Below are positions 24,882-33,450 of a stretch of 63,475 nt of DNA, one piece after another. A program made the position numbers and the translations under genes. The stretch is taken from assembly GCA_947449875.1 (NCBI GenBank), contig CANFSY010000002.1:1-63475 (forward strand). The letters are read 5' to 3'. The stretch comes from Paracoccaceae bacterium (GTDB lineage: Bacteria > Pseudomonadota > Alphaproteobacteria > Rhodobacterales > Rhodobacteraceae). A model generated the notes under the pieces. The model ran no database searches and had not been told where the DNA came from. It worked only from the letters and a program-made list of their open reading frames with translations. Position 1 is the first letter of the stretch. Every line of letters begins with the position of its first letter.

Positions 24882-25721
24882 CTAGGCTGTCATGCCGAGC
24901 GGGTGGCTGGGAGCTTTACGGCGGGCGATCCACGCGGCCATCGCGCTGGCGGCCATCGGCGGGGCGATGTGAAAGCCTTGCACTGCATGACAGCCAAGTT
25001 CGGCCAAGATGGAAAGTTCGGCAGGTGTTTCCACCCCTTCGGCCAAGGTTTGAAGGCCCAACTCTTTGGCCATATCCACCATGGCGCTGATGCAGTTTTG
25101 CAGCCTTGGGTCGCGGTGCACCCCGCCCACAAAGCGGCGGTCAATCTTGATGCGGCCCACCGCAAAGCGCCGAAGGGCCGCCAAGCTGGCGTGGCCCGTG
25201 CCAAAATCATCCAGATCAATCCCGCAGCCCATGCGGGCAAGGCCTGCGATATTGGCCGCGATCTGGCTGTTTTGCGCGCGGCTGGGAACGGTTTCCAAAA
25301 TCTCGACCGTCAGACGGTCGGGTGTCAGCCCATGTCTGTCGATGTCCCATGCCAATTGGCTGACAAGATGGGGGCGGTTCAGATCGGCTTGGGCAAAATT
25401 CACCGCAACCATGGGGATATCGATGCCTGCCTTGTCCCAATCGCTTAATGCGGTCAGGGCATTTTCCACCATCAGCGCCCCAAGCCTGCCGGTTAGGCCG
25501 AACCTGTGGATCTGGGGTAAAAAATCGGCGGGGGCCAGCAGGCCGCGGGTGGGGTGGTGCCATCTGGCCAGCGCCTCGCTTCCGGTCAGGGCACCGGTTT
25601 TGGCGCAAACCTGCGGTTGATAATGGGCGCGGATCTCGCCCAGACGCAGGGCCTGTTCCAAGGCACCCTGCGAGGCCCAAGCTTCGGGCTGCGGTTGGGT
25701 TTTCCAAAAGCCAAGGGCCAT
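24882..25721 (-). CDS. EAL-domain cyclic-di-GMP phosphodiesterase
   Basis: The 279-residue protein is essentially a stand-alone EAL domain. Catalytic signatures are conserved: EALARW (EAL motif), the metal-ligand Asn in VAVNFAQ, ILETV, DLDDFGTG, KIDRRFV, AEGVET and QGFHIAPP. All glutamate, aspartate and lysine ligands needed for c-di-GMP hydrolysis can be seen, so it is probably active. There is no obvious membrane segment or sensor domain. The ATG at 25721 follows GGCAGGAGAG. It probably acts in motility/adhesion control. Confidence 0.9.
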   Translation of the reverse strand: MALGFWKTQPQPEAWASQGALEQALRLGEIRAHYQPQVCAKTGALTGSEALARWHHPTRGLLAPADFLPQIHRFGLTGRLGALMVENALTALSDWDKAGIDIPMVAVNFAQADLNRPHLVSQLAWDIDRHGLTPDRLTVEILETVPSRAQNSQIAANIAGLARMGCGIDLDDFGTGHASLAALRRFAVGRIKIDRRFVGGVHRDPRLQNCISAMVDMAKELGLQTLAEGVETPAELSILAELGCHAVQGFHIAPPMAASAMAAWIARRKAPSHPLGMTA

Positions 25722-25792
25722 GCACACTCTCCTGCCGCGATGCGCGGCGACGCGCCGCAGCACAAGGCTAGGGGCAGGGTGCGAAGCGAATC

Positions 25793-26695
25793 TTAATCGG
25801 CGTCCTTGAAATGCAAAGGATTTTCGGCAAATTCGCCCAAATGCCGCGCAAGGCCTGCAAAGTCGAACAGGTCAGGGTCGGCCAAATGCGACGGGCGCAC
25901 GTTCATCAGGGCGCGAAACATAATCTGGCGGCGACCGGGGGTGCGCGCCTCCCACTCATCCAGCAGTTTCTTGACTTGGGCGCGTTGCAAGCCGTCTTGG
26001 CTGCCGCACAGATCGCAGGGGATGATGGGGTACTTCATCGCACGGGCGAAGGCGTCGCAGTCCGCCTCGGCGACAAAGGCCAAGGGGCGGCACAGGAACA
26101 GATCGCCCTCTTCGTTCAACAGCTTGGGCGGCATCGTCGCCAACCTGCCGCCATGAAACAGGTTCATGAAAAAGGTTTCCAAGATGTCGTCGCGGTGATG
26201 GCCAAGGATGACGGCAGAGCAGCCTTCCTCGCGGGCCACGCGGTACAGGTTGCCGCGCCGCAAGCGTGAACACATGGCACACATCGTCCCGCCCGGTTTG
26301 GTCTTGGCGGTGACGATGGAATAGGTGTCTTGATATTCAATCCGGTGCGGCACGCCCTTGGCGGTCAGGAACTGCGGCAGAACGGTGGCGGGAAAGCCCG
26401 GCTGGCCTTGGTCAAGGTTGCAAGCCAAAAGATCCACCGGCAAAAGCCCGCGCCATTGCAACTCGGTCAGGATGGCCAAAAGCGTGTAACTGTCTTTGCC
26501 GCCCGACAGGCACACCAGCCAGCGCGCCCCACGTTCGGCCATGGCGTAGGTGTCAATCGCCGCGCGCACATCGCGCACCAAACGCTTGCGCAGCTTGGCA
26601 AATTCCGCCGTTTGTGGCGCGCCGTCAAACAGCGCATGAATTTCCGCGCCCAAAGGGTCTTTGGCATCGGGCAAGTCGTCTGGATCGTCGCGCAT
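25793..26695 (-). CDS. ttcA: tRNA 2-thiocytidine(32) synthetase TtcA
   Basis: TtcA adds sulfur to cytidine 32 of some tRNAs, using an Fe-S cluster and ATP. The 300-residue product has the PP-loop motif SGGKDS at 64-69, a CAMC pair with Cys139 and Cys142, and a third Cys in the PCDLCG region, which together fit the TtcA cluster ligands. The [18 protein letters not shown] segment is diagnostic of the family. The gene starts ATG at 26695 and is followed by the EAL gene after 71 bp. Confidence 0.93.
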   Translation of the reverse strand: MRDDPDDLPDAKDPLGAEIHALFDGAPQTAEFAKLRKRLVRDVRAAIDTYAMAERGARWLVCLSGGKDSYTLLAILTELQWRGLLPVDLLACNLDQGQPGFPATVLPQFLTAKGVPHRIEYQDTYSIVTAKTKPGGTMCAMCSRLRRGNLYRVAREEGCSAVILGHHRDDILETFFMNLFHGGRLATMPPKLLNEEGDLFLCRPLAFVAEADCDAFARAMKYPIIPCDLCGSQDGLQRAQVKKLLDEWEARTPGRRQIMFRALMNVRPSHLADPDLFDFAGLARHLGEFAENPLHFKDAD

Positions 26696-26763
26696 GGGGC
26701 ACCTCTGGCGCGGTTTTGCCAGAAGGGCGCGGGTTTGCCTAGGGGCGGGCGGTGCTGCCCAAG

Positions 26764-26792
26764 GCGGGGATATTTGGGCAAGTCTGAAAATG
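26764..26792 (+). repeat. Half copy of a dispersed repeat
   Basis: GCGGGGATATTTGGGCAAGT followed by CTGAAAATGG matches one arm of the inverted repeat at 54024-54080 (CGGGGATATTT...CAAGTATGAAA). Here only one arm is present, in the leader between ttcA and the DUF3833 gene. Confidence 0.5.
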
Positions 26793-26844
26793 GATCCAAA
26801 AGGGGCTTTCGTGCGTAGTACTTAAGATAAAAAAGGAGTTTGCC

Positions 26845-27414
26845 ATGCGCGCCACCCGATTGACCCTTGGCCTTGGTTTGGCCACCGCCTTGTCGCTAAG
26901 CTTGGCCTTTTTGGCCTCGTGCACGGGGCATCCGTCGTTCAAGGATGCCAGCCTGTCTGACCGCCAGTTCCAGCTTGAGAAATTCTTTGACGGGAATTTC
27001 ATCGCCCACGGCCAGTTCCAAGACCGCTTCGGCACCGTGCGCCGCCAGTTCGAGGTGAAGATTGCCGGAAAATGGGATGGAAAAGAGCTGAAACTGGTCG
27101 AAGATTTCGTCTACGAGGACGGATCGACCGAGCAGCGCGTCTGGACCTTGCACAAGACGGGCGAGACGACGTGGGAGGGCACAGCCCCCGGCGTCATCGG
27201 CGTCGCCAAGGGCGAGGTGCGCGGTGATCGGTTCAACTGGCAGTATACGATTGATTTGCCTGTGACCAAAGCGGGCGAACCCACCACCACAACCCGCGTC
27301 AGCTTTGACGACTGGATCTGGCTGTTGTCAGACACCCGCGCGTACAACCGCGCCTATATGATGAAATACGGCATCACCTTGGGCGATGTCAGCATCACTT
27401 TCGAGAAGCTTTAA
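26845..27414 (+). CDS. DUF3833 family lipoprotein
   Basis: The 189-residue product has a long hydrophobic signal and lipobox (LASC at about residues 23-26), so it should be anchored in the outer or inner membrane after signal peptidase II cleavage. The body resembles DUF3833: [33 protein letters not shown], and a two-stranded beta end. The ATG at 26845 follows AAAGGAG. Function is unknown. Its 3' end slightly overlaps the 3' end of yidD on the other strand (27395-27414). Confidence 0.85.
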   Translation: MRATRLTLGLGLATALSLSLAFLASCTGHPSFKDASLSDRQFQLEKFFDGNFIAHGQFQDRFGTVRRQFEVKIAGKWDGKELKLVEDFVYEDGSTEQRVWTLHKTGETTWEGTAPGVIGVAKGEVRGDRFNWQYTIDLPVTKAGEPTTTTRVSFDDWIWLLSDTRAYNRAYMMKYGITLGDVSITFEKL

Positions 27415-27652
27415 CGTCAAACTCCGGGTCAGCGCCCGGCACCGGATCATAGCCGCTGCCGCCCAAGGGGTGGCAGCGGCCAATCCGTTTAAGCGATAGC
27501 CAGCCGCCTTTCAGCGCGCCGTGGCGGTTTAACGCGTCAAGGGCATAGACCGAGCAGGTCGGCTGATAGCGGCAGCCGTGGCCGACATAGGGGCTAAGCA
27601 CCAAGCGGTAGGCGCGAACCGGCAAGGATAACAGGTAAGCGGCGGGGGTCAT
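27395..27652 (-). CDS. yidD: Membrane protein insertion efficiency factor YidD
   Basis: YidD supports YidC-mediated insertion. The 85-residue protein starts [33 protein letters not shown]. It has the signature [31 protein letters not shown] and the [15 protein letters not shown] end. The track start is 36 codons early. The ATG at 27652 overlaps the rnpA stop (ATGA), which couples the two. The 3' end overlaps the convergent DUF3833 gene by 20 bp. Confidence 0.95.
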   Translation of the reverse strand: MTPAAYLLSLPVRAYRLVLSPYVGHGCRYQPTCSVYALDALNRHGALKGGWLSLKRIGRCHPLGGSGYDPVPGADPEFDVKASRK

Positions 27653-28071
27653 GCGCGGTCCTTGTGGACCATGGCTATGGCGCTGCGCAGATCGGCTTGC
27701 AGCAGGGCGTAATCGCGGCTGACCGTGGCGTTGGGCTTGGCCACCAGCACATAATCCCAACCCGCACGGGCCGCGGGGGCTAGCACTTCGCGCGCCAAAG
27801 CGCGCAGGCGGCGCTTGGCGCGGTTGCGAAACACGGCGTTGCCGATTTTCTTACTGGCGGTGAAGCCCACGCGGGCCATGGGATCAGCATCGTCACGCGC
27901 GCGCGCTTGCAACAAAAACCCACCCGTTCCCGCCTTGCGCCCTTGCGCCGCCCGCAGATAATCGGCGCGCTGGCGCAGAACCGTCATACATGACAAAACC
28001 GCCGCAGGCAGTTCGGTTTCAGGGTGCGCCCCGATCTCCGATTGCCCCGACGGTGTCATATCAGCCGCCAT
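27649..28071 (-). CDS. rnpA: Ribonuclease P protein component
   Basis: RnpA helps the RNase P RNA trim tRNA 5' leaders. The product is about 140 residues, with the family core [26 protein letters not shown], where RNRAKRR is the RNR motif that binds the RNA. The start is uncertain: ATG at 28071 or 28059. The track start at 28131 would lie within rpmH. The N-terminal extension before [10 protein letters not shown] is not conserved, and the true start could be further in. The order rpmH-rnpA-yidD is standard. Confidence 0.9.
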   Translation of the reverse strand: MAADMTPSGQSEIGAHPETELPAAVLSCMTVLRQRADYLRAAQGRKAGTGGFLLQARARDDADPMARVGFTASKKIGNAVFRNRAKRRLRALAREVLAPAARAGWDYVLVAKPNATVSRDYALLQADLRSAIAMVHKDRA

Positions 28072-28099
28072 CAGCCGACCCGCTTGGGTCGGCACGATC

Positions 28100-28234
28100 T
28101 TAGGCCGACAGCTTCTTGCGGCCACGCGCACGACGCGCGTTCAGCACCAGACGGCCACCTTTGGTAGCCATACGGGCGCGAAAGCCGTGGCGGCGGGCGC
28201 GAACCAGGTTCGACGGTTGGAACGTGCGCTTCAT
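28100..28234 (-). CDS. rpmH: 50S ribosomal protein L34 (bL34)
   Basis: The 44-residue product starts [19 protein letters not shown] and ends GRKKLSA, matching L34. It is too short for the ORF track but is unmistakable. An AAGGAAG site lies 6 bp before the ATG. It is the first gene of the rpmH-rnpA-yidD unit, and the 242 bp before it, towards the divergent TVP38 gene, must hold its promoter. Confidence 0.97.
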   Translation of the reverse strand: MKRTFQPSNLVRARRHGFRARMATKGGRLVLNARRARGRKKLSA

Positions 28235-28476
28235 CGCGATCTTCCTTAGACTACGCCCCGAACCCCTACGGATTCGTCAGACGGTGACACATGAGAGCCG
28301 TCCTTTACGGAGGCTTGGGCCACAAGTCAACGACAGGCCGCAATATTTCTGTCATCAAGTGCTGGCAGATCAGCGTCACCCGTTCTTGCGGAACTTGGCC
28401 CGCTTGGGTGTGTGCAAAGCCTCTGGCCATTGGGCGCTGTTCGCCCCAAACTGGCGCAAACCAAGTGACAAGGCCC

Positions 28477-29202
28477 ATGACCCGAACCGAGACCCTTTCT
28501 GCCCGCCTGCTGCGCCGCGCGCCCATCATGCTGATCGCGCTGGCCGCCCTATTGGCCTTTGTCTTTTTTCGCCATCTGGTCAGCCTGCACGGGCTAGAGC
28601 AGCACCGCCAAGACCTTTTGGCACTGGTGGAACAGCATTATCTGGCGGCCTCGTTGGGGTTTATCGTGATTTACATCGGGCTCGTCGTGATCTCGATCCC
28701 GGGGTCGGCGGTGGTGGCTATGGCGGGCGGCTTTTTGTTTGGCCTGTTTCCGGGGGTGGTTTACAACGTGATTGCGGCCACCACGGGGGCGGTGATTGTC
28801 TTTTTGGCGGCGCGCAGCGGGTTTGGGCATGAGCTGGCCGAGCGGATCGAATCGCGCGGCGGGGCAGTGGCGCGGATGCAGCAAGCCCTGAAAGAGCATC
28901 AGGTGACGGTGCTGTTGTCGATGCGGCTTATTCCGGTGCTGCCCTTGTTGGTGTCAAACATCGTGCCCGCCTTGGTCGGCGTGCGGTTTTGGACCTTTGC
29001 CATCACCACCTTTGTCGGCATCATTCCGGCGGATATCATCTATACCCAATTGGGCGCAGGCTTGGGCGCGATGTTTGCGCGGGGCGAGCATCCGAATTTG
29101 CACATCTTGTTTACGCCAGAATTTGGATTGCCTTTACTGGGGCTGGCGGCGCTGTCTTTTGCGCCCTTGCTGGTGAAGCTTTACACACAGCGAAAGGGTT
29201 AG
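28477..29202 (+). CDS. TVP38/TMEM64 family (DedA-related) membrane protein
   Basis: The 241-residue product from MTRTETLSARLL has about five or six hydrophobic segments. It includes the VTT-type core region GSAVVAMAGGFLFGLFPGVVYNVIAATTGA and RLIPVLPLLVSNIVPALVGVRFWTFAITTFVGIIPA. Proteins of this kind are linked to lipid handling or metal/selenite tolerance in some bacteria, but the role here is open. It lies 1 bp before a disulfide-reductase-like flavoprotein gene; in other bacteria the two are sometimes fused, which supports a joint function. The longer track start is unsupported. Confidence 0.82.
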   Translation: MTRTETLSARLLRRAPIMLIALAALLAFVFFRHLVSLHGLEQHRQDLLALVEQHYLAASLGFIVIYIGLVVISIPGSAVVAMAGGFLFGLFPGVVYNVIAATTGAVIVFLAARSGFGHELAERIESRGGAVARMQQALKEHQVTVLLSMRLIPVLPLLVSNIVPALVGVRFWTFAITTFVGIIPADIIYTQLGAGLGAMFARGEHPNLHILFTPEFGLPLLGLAALSFAPLLVKLYTQRKG

Positions 29203-29203
29203 A

Positions 29204-30616
29204 ATGGCGCGCAATTCCACCGATCTTTGCATCATCGGCGCGGGGTCGGGCGGGTTGGTGCTGGCCTCGGGTGCTGTGCAGCTTGGCGCACGGGTCACCT
29301 TGGTTGAAGGCGGTTTGATGGGGGGCGATTGCCTGAACTACGGCTGCGTGCCCTCCAAGGCGCTGCTGGCTGTTGCCAAGCGGGTGCAAGCCGCGCGGCA
29401 AGGCGGGCCGGGGGTGGCGGGGGCCGAGCCGCAGGTGGATTTCCCAGCCGTCATGGCCCGCGTGCAAGAAGCGATCGCCGCTATCGCCCCGCATGACAGC
29501 CAAGAGCGGTTTGAAGCCTTGGGCGTGCATGTGATCCGCGCTTGGGCGCGCTTTACCGCCCCTGACCGCATCGAAGCGGGGGATAAGGTTATCACCGCCC
29601 GCCGCTTTGTCATTGCCACCGGCGCGCATGCCATCGTGCCCGATCTGCCCGGTCTGGATCAGGTGCCCTATTTCACCAACGAGACGATCTTTACCCTGAC
29701 TACCCTGCCGGAGCACTTGGTCATCTTGGGCGCAGGCCCTGTTGCTGTGGAAATGGCGCAGGCGTTTCGCAGGCTGGGGGCTCGGGTGACGATGGTTGCG
29801 CGCAGTCGGGTGATGGGGCAGGACGATCCGCAGGCGGTGGCCGTGGTGACGGACCGTCTGCGTAGTGAAGGGGTGACGATCCGTGAAGGTTGCCAAGCCA
29901 GTGCCGTGCGGCGCGCGGGGCAGGGGGTTGGCATAACGCTGTCAGATGGCACCGTTCTTGACGCGTCGCATCTGTTGGTAGCCATGGGCCGTGCGCCGGC
30001 GATCAGCCGTTTGAACCTGTCAGCGGCGGGGGTTGCGGTGACAGACGGCGGGGTTGTGGTGGATAGGTCTTTGCGCACCACCAACCGCAAAATCTTTGCC
30101 ATTGGCGATGTCGCAGGCGGGCCGCAGTTTACCCATCTGGCGGCCTATCAGGCGGGGCTGGTGCTGCGCCAAGCCGTGCTGGGCCTGCCCGCCCGTTCCA
30201 AAGCCGCTCTGCCGCGCGTGACCTATACCGAACCCGAACTTGCCCAAATCGGCCCGACCGAGGCTATGGCCCGCGCGACCTATGGCGCAGCCCTGACCGT
30301 CGTGCGCGAAGAGTTCAGCCATATGGACCGCGCCATCACCGATCAGACCACCGAGGGCTTTATCAAGCTGATGATCGTCAAAGGTCGCCCCGTGGGCGTC
30401 ACGCTGGTGGGGGCGCATGCGGGCGAGCAGATCAGCCTTTGGGCGCTTGCGCTGGCCGGGCGCGTCAAACTGTCCACCGTTGCGGGCATGGTGGCCCCCT
30501 ATCCGACGCTGAACGAAATCTCTAAACGCGCCGCAGGAGCCTATTTTTCCCCCCGCCTTTTTGGTAACCCTTGGCTTAAGACCTTGGTCAGGGCTGTGCA
30601 AAGGTTTCTGGCCTAA
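29204..30616 (+). CDS. Pyridine nucleotide-disulfide oxidoreductase (MerA-like flavoprotein)
   Basis: The 470-residue product has the FAD site GAGSGGLVLASGAVQLG, then the redox-active pair in GGDCLNYGCVPSK, a second nucleotide site LGAGPVAVEMAQAFRRLGA, and the C-terminal dimer domain ending VRAVQRFLA. It lacks an N-terminal HMA or C-terminal Cys pair of true mercuric reductase, so it is a member of the broader Lpd/MerA family. The substrate is unknown. The ATG at 29204 is 1 bp after the TVP38 gene and coupled to it. Confidence 0.85.
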   Translation: MARNSTDLCIIGAGSGGLVLASGAVQLGARVTLVEGGLMGGDCLNYGCVPSKALLAVAKRVQAARQGGPGVAGAEPQVDFPAVMARVQEAIAAIAPHDSQERFEALGVHVIRAWARFTAPDRIEAGDKVITARRFVIATGAHAIVPDLPGLDQVPYFTNETIFTLTTLPEHLVILGAGPVAVEMAQAFRRLGARVTMVARSRVMGQDDPQAVAVVTDRLRSEGVTIREGCQASAVRRAGQGVGITLSDGTVLDASHLLVAMGRAPAISRLNLSAAGVAVTDGGVVVDRSLRTTNRKIFAIGDVAGGPQFTHLAAYQAGLVLRQAVLGLPARSKAALPRVTYTEPELAQIGPTEAMARATYGAALTVVREEFSHMDRAITDQTTEGFIKLMIVKGRPVGVTLVGAHAGEQISLWALALAGRVKLSTVAGMVAPYPTLNEISKRAAGAYFSPRLFGNPWLKTLVRAVQRFLA

Positions 30617-30633
30617 CCAAAGCTTGGGATCGC

Positions 30634-32055
30634 ATGCGCATCTGGCGTAAAGACGGTTTTTTCAACACCCTGTCCGGCAGGTTCTTTTTGCTGACCGTGG
30701 CCTTTGTGCTGTTGGCCGAGGTGATGATCTTTGTTCCCTCGATGGCCCGGTTTCGCGCCGATTTCCTGCTGGTGCGCTTGAAAGAGGCGCAGATCGCCTC
30801 GCTTGCGCAACTGGCGGCCCCTGACATGGTTTCCCCCGCCCTTGAAGCCGAACTGCTTAAGAATGCCGAGGTTTTCAACGTGGTGCTGCGGCGGGATAAG
30901 ATCCGGCAATTGGTGCTGTCCTCGCCCATCCCGTCACCGATCGTGGCCACCTATGATTTGCGCATGGCAGGGCCTTGGGCCTTGATCCGCGATGCGGCTA
31001 TGGCTTTCGTGCAGCCCGAAAGCGATGTGATTCGGGTGATCGGTTATCCGGTGCAAGATGGCGGGATCTTGATCGAAATCACCCTGCTGTCGGGGCCGCT
31101 GAAAGTGGCGATGATCGACTATGGCTTGCGCATCCTGAGCCTGTCGGTGCTGATCTCGGCGGTGACGGCGCTGTTGCTGTTCACGGCGGTGCGGCGGTTG
31201 ATGGTGATGCCGATTGGCCGCGTGGTGCGCCATATGCAGGCCTATGCCCAAGCCCCCGAAGACGCCCGCCGCGTGATCGAGCCGACCGCCACCGTCGTCG
31301 AGCTGCGCGTGGCCGAAGAGGCGCTGAAAGCCATGCAAACCCAACTGACGGGTGCGCTGCGCCAGAAAGAGCGTTTGGCCCAGTTGGGCGGTGCGGTGGC
31401 CAAGATCGCCCATGATCTGCGCAACATCCTGACCACGGCGCAATTGTTCGCCGACCGGATCGAGGCCAGCGTTGACCCTGCCGTGGCGCGTGCAGCGCCC
31501 AAATTGGTGAATTCGATCAGCCGCGCGGTCAACCTGTGCGAAGCCACCCTCGCCTTTGGCAAGGCCGAAGAGGCCCCCCCCCGCCTGACCCGCTTTGCCC
31601 TGACACCCTTTCTGGAAGATCTTGTGGATGGCGAGGGTCTTACCGCTTCGGGCCGTATCACCTGCACTATTCAGGCCAGCGCGGGCCTGATGATCCGTGC
31701 CGACAGCGAACAGCTGTACCGCATCTTAGGCAACCTGATCCGCAACGCCCGCCAAGCGATGGAGCCTTTGGGCCAAGGCGGCACAATCACGATTGCCGCG
31801 GGCGAGACAGAGGCCGACTGGTGGATCAGCGTGGCCGATACCGGCCCCGGCCTGCCCCTTAAAGCGCGCGAGCATTTGTTTGCAGCCTTTCAAGGCGGCG
31901 CACGGGCGGGGGGCACAGGCCTTGGCTTGGCCATCGCCGCCGAATTGGTGCGTGGCCACGGCGGGCGGTTGGACCTGATGCGCTCTGATTCGGCGGGCAC
32001 GGAATTCATCATCAGCCTGCCCAAAACACTTGCTCTGGCCCAAGGCGCAGATTGA
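30634..32055 (+). CDS. Membrane sensor histidine kinase
   Basis: The 473-residue protein has a membrane segment at about 17-37, a periplasmic or extracytoplasmic stretch to about 164, a second segment at 165-186 and a HAMP-like linker. The kinase core is standard: H-box HDLRN with phospho-acceptor His260, N-box NLIRNARQA, G1 DTGPGLP and G2 GGTGLGLAIA. No response-regulator gene adjoins it, so it is an orphan in this window. It sits after the flavoprotein gene (17 bp), so redox or membrane stress sensing is possible but unproven. Confidence 0.9.
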   Translation: MRIWRKDGFFNTLSGRFFLLTVAFVLLAEVMIFVPSMARFRADFLLVRLKEAQIASLAQLAAPDMVSPALEAELLKNAEVFNVVLRRDKIRQLVLSSPIPSPIVATYDLRMAGPWALIRDAAMAFVQPESDVIRVIGYPVQDGGILIEITLLSGPLKVAMIDYGLRILSLSVLISAVTALLLFTAVRRLMVMPIGRVVRHMQAYAQAPEDARRVIEPTATVVELRVAEEALKAMQTQLTGALRQKERLAQLGGAVAKIAHDLRNILTTAQLFADRIEASVDPAVARAAPKLVNSISRAVNLCEATLAFGKAEEAPPRLTRFALTPFLEDLVDGEGLTASGRITCTIQASAGLMIRADSEQLYRILGNLIRNARQAMEPLGQGGTITIAAGETEADWWISVADTGPGLPLKAREHLFAAFQGGARAGGTGLGLAIAAELVRGHGGRLDLMRSDSAGTEFIISLPKTLALAQGAD

Positions 32056-32109
32056 TGCGCTTTGGCCCTTGCAATGGCGCGCCACTGCGTCTAAATCCGG
32101 CCCCACAGT

Positions 32110-32186
32110 GGACCCGTAGCTCAGCTGGATAGAGCATTAGACTACGAATCTAAGGGTCGGGCGTTCGAATCGCTCCGGGTCCACCA
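32110..32186 (+). tRNA. tRNA-Arg(ACG)
   Basis: The cloverleaf is complete: acceptor GGACCCG against CGGGTCC, D-arm GCTC-AGCTGGATA-GAGC, anticodon stem TTAGA/TCTAA with loop CTACGAA giving anticodon ACG, T-loop TTCGAAT, discriminator A and encoded CCA. The A34 would be edited to inosine to read CGU, CGC and CGA. Confidence 0.96.
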
Positions 32187-32195
32187 TGAAATTCA

Positions 32196-32233
32196 AGGGC
32201 TTAGGCAGAAATGCCTAGGCCCTAATTTTTTTT
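32196..32233 (+). terminator. Terminator of tRNA-Arg
   Basis: AGGGCTTAGGCA, loop GAAA, TGCCTAGGCCCT forms a 12-bp stem (one wobble), followed by AATTTTTTTT. Confidence 0.85.
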
Positions 32234-32331
32234 CACTTACCTCCGGTTTCGCAAAGCCCTTTGCCAGCCCGACTTGTCGGGCTGTCGCCCTGTGTTTCCA
32301 CTGTGCGGCAGTGGTTGCAAGAGAATGCTTT

Positions 32332-32376
32332 TTGGATCTATCGTCTGCTAGGCTACTTTATAGATTCGACGAATCT
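32332..32376 (+). promoter_or_regulatory. Promoter-operator of the RND operon
   Basis: TTGGAT, 16 bp, TACTTT form a possible promoter. Immediately downstream is a perfect palindrome AGATTCG-A-CGAATCT (32362-32376) that would overlap the transcription start, a classic repressor site. No TetR/MarR-type regulator gene is in the window. The leader between the tRNA terminator and this site has only a small AGCCCGAC/GTCGGGCT hairpin at 32266-32283. Confidence 0.4.
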
Positions 32377-32390
32377 TTTTTTGAATTGAT

Positions 32391-33449
32391 ATGCACATGA
32401 ACCGACCTATCCTGATCGCCCTGATTTCCCTCCTGCCATCGGTCAGCTTTGCAGAACCGCTCTCGGTGCATGTTGTCACAGCGGCTGTGACCAGTGCCCC
32501 GCTTGAGGTGTCTTTGACCGGCATTTTGCAAGCCGTGAACGCCTTTCCCCTTGCTTTTCCGCAGGGCGGGCGGGTGATTTCGGTTGGGGTGCAAGAAGGG
32601 GCCGCCGTCATCGCGGGGCAAGAGCTGGCGCGGGTTGATCCCACGCAAGCCGATGCGGCGCTGCGGTCTGCCTTGGCCAACCTACAAGGGGCCGATGCCG
32701 CCCTGCGCGAGGCAGAACAGGCCAGCGAACGTGCGGACGGTCTGCTGAAGAAAGGGGCGGGCACGCGGGCTGATCTGGACAACGCGACCAAATCGCTGAT
32801 CGCCGCACAAGCCAGCCATGCCCAAGCCATGGCCCAAGTTGCCAAGGCCCGCAGCACGCAAGACAACACAGTCTTGCGCGCCCCCGGTGACGGCATTGTC
32901 ACGGCGCGCTTTGTCGATCCCGGGGCTGTCGCAAATCCGGGGCAAAAGATTCTGACCATGGCCGCGAAAGGCGGATTGGAAGGGGTGTTTTACGCGCCCG
33001 ACGGTGTGGATCTAGAGGCGTTCTTGGGCAGTCCGGTGTCTATGTCGCCCGTAGACCAGCCCGATGTGACCCTGATGGGCCAAGTGACCGAGGTGTCGCC
33101 ACTGGTTGACGCGCGCACGGGCGCTGTCGTGGTCAAAGCCAAGCTCGACGCCGAGGCCCCTGCGGGCGTGGTGTTTGGCACCGCCGTCGTGGGCCGGCTT
33201 GCGGTGCCCCAACCCGCAGCGATCACGCTGCCTTGGGCCGCGCTGACCGCGCTTGATGGCCAACCGGCGGTCTGGACCGTTGATCCCGCCGCCCTGACCG
33301 TGGCGCAAGTGCCCGTAACTGTGAGCACTTACGGCGGTGATGTGGTGGTCATCTCGGGCGGGGTTCACGCGGGGGATATCGTTGTCACCGATGGATCGCA
33401 GCTTTTGTTCCCCGGCCGAGACGTGGCCATAATTGCAGAGGGCCAATGA
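32391..33449 (+). CDS. RND efflux periplasmic adaptor (membrane fusion protein) 1
   Basis: The 352-residue product starts MHMNRPILIALISLLPSVSFA, a signal peptide. It then has a biotinyl-lipoyl-like domain (PLEVSLTGILQAVNAF to GVQEGAAVIAGQELARVDP), a coiled-coil hairpin with ALREAEQASERADGLLKKGAG, and the beta-barrel part. Such adaptors link an RND pump to an outer-membrane channel. It is followed by a second adaptor gene and an RND pump gene. No ribosome binding site stands out. ATG at 32397 is an alternative start. Confidence 0.88.
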   Translation: MHMNRPILIALISLLPSVSFAEPLSVHVVTAAVTSAPLEVSLTGILQAVNAFPLAFPQGGRVISVGVQEGAAVIAGQELARVDPTQADAALRSALANLQGADAALREAEQASERADGLLKKGAGTRADLDNATKSLIAAQASHAQAMAQVAKARSTQDNTVLRAPGDGIVTARFVDPGAVANPGQKILTMAAKGGLEGVFYAPDGVDLEAFLGSPVSMSPVDQPDVTLMGQVTEVSPLVDARTGAVVVKAKLDAEAPAGVVFGTAVVGRLAVPQPAAITLPWAALTALDGQPAVWTVDPAALTVAQVPVTVSTYGGDVVVISGGVHAGDIVVTDGSQLLFPGRDVAIIAEGQ

Positions 33450-33450
33450 C

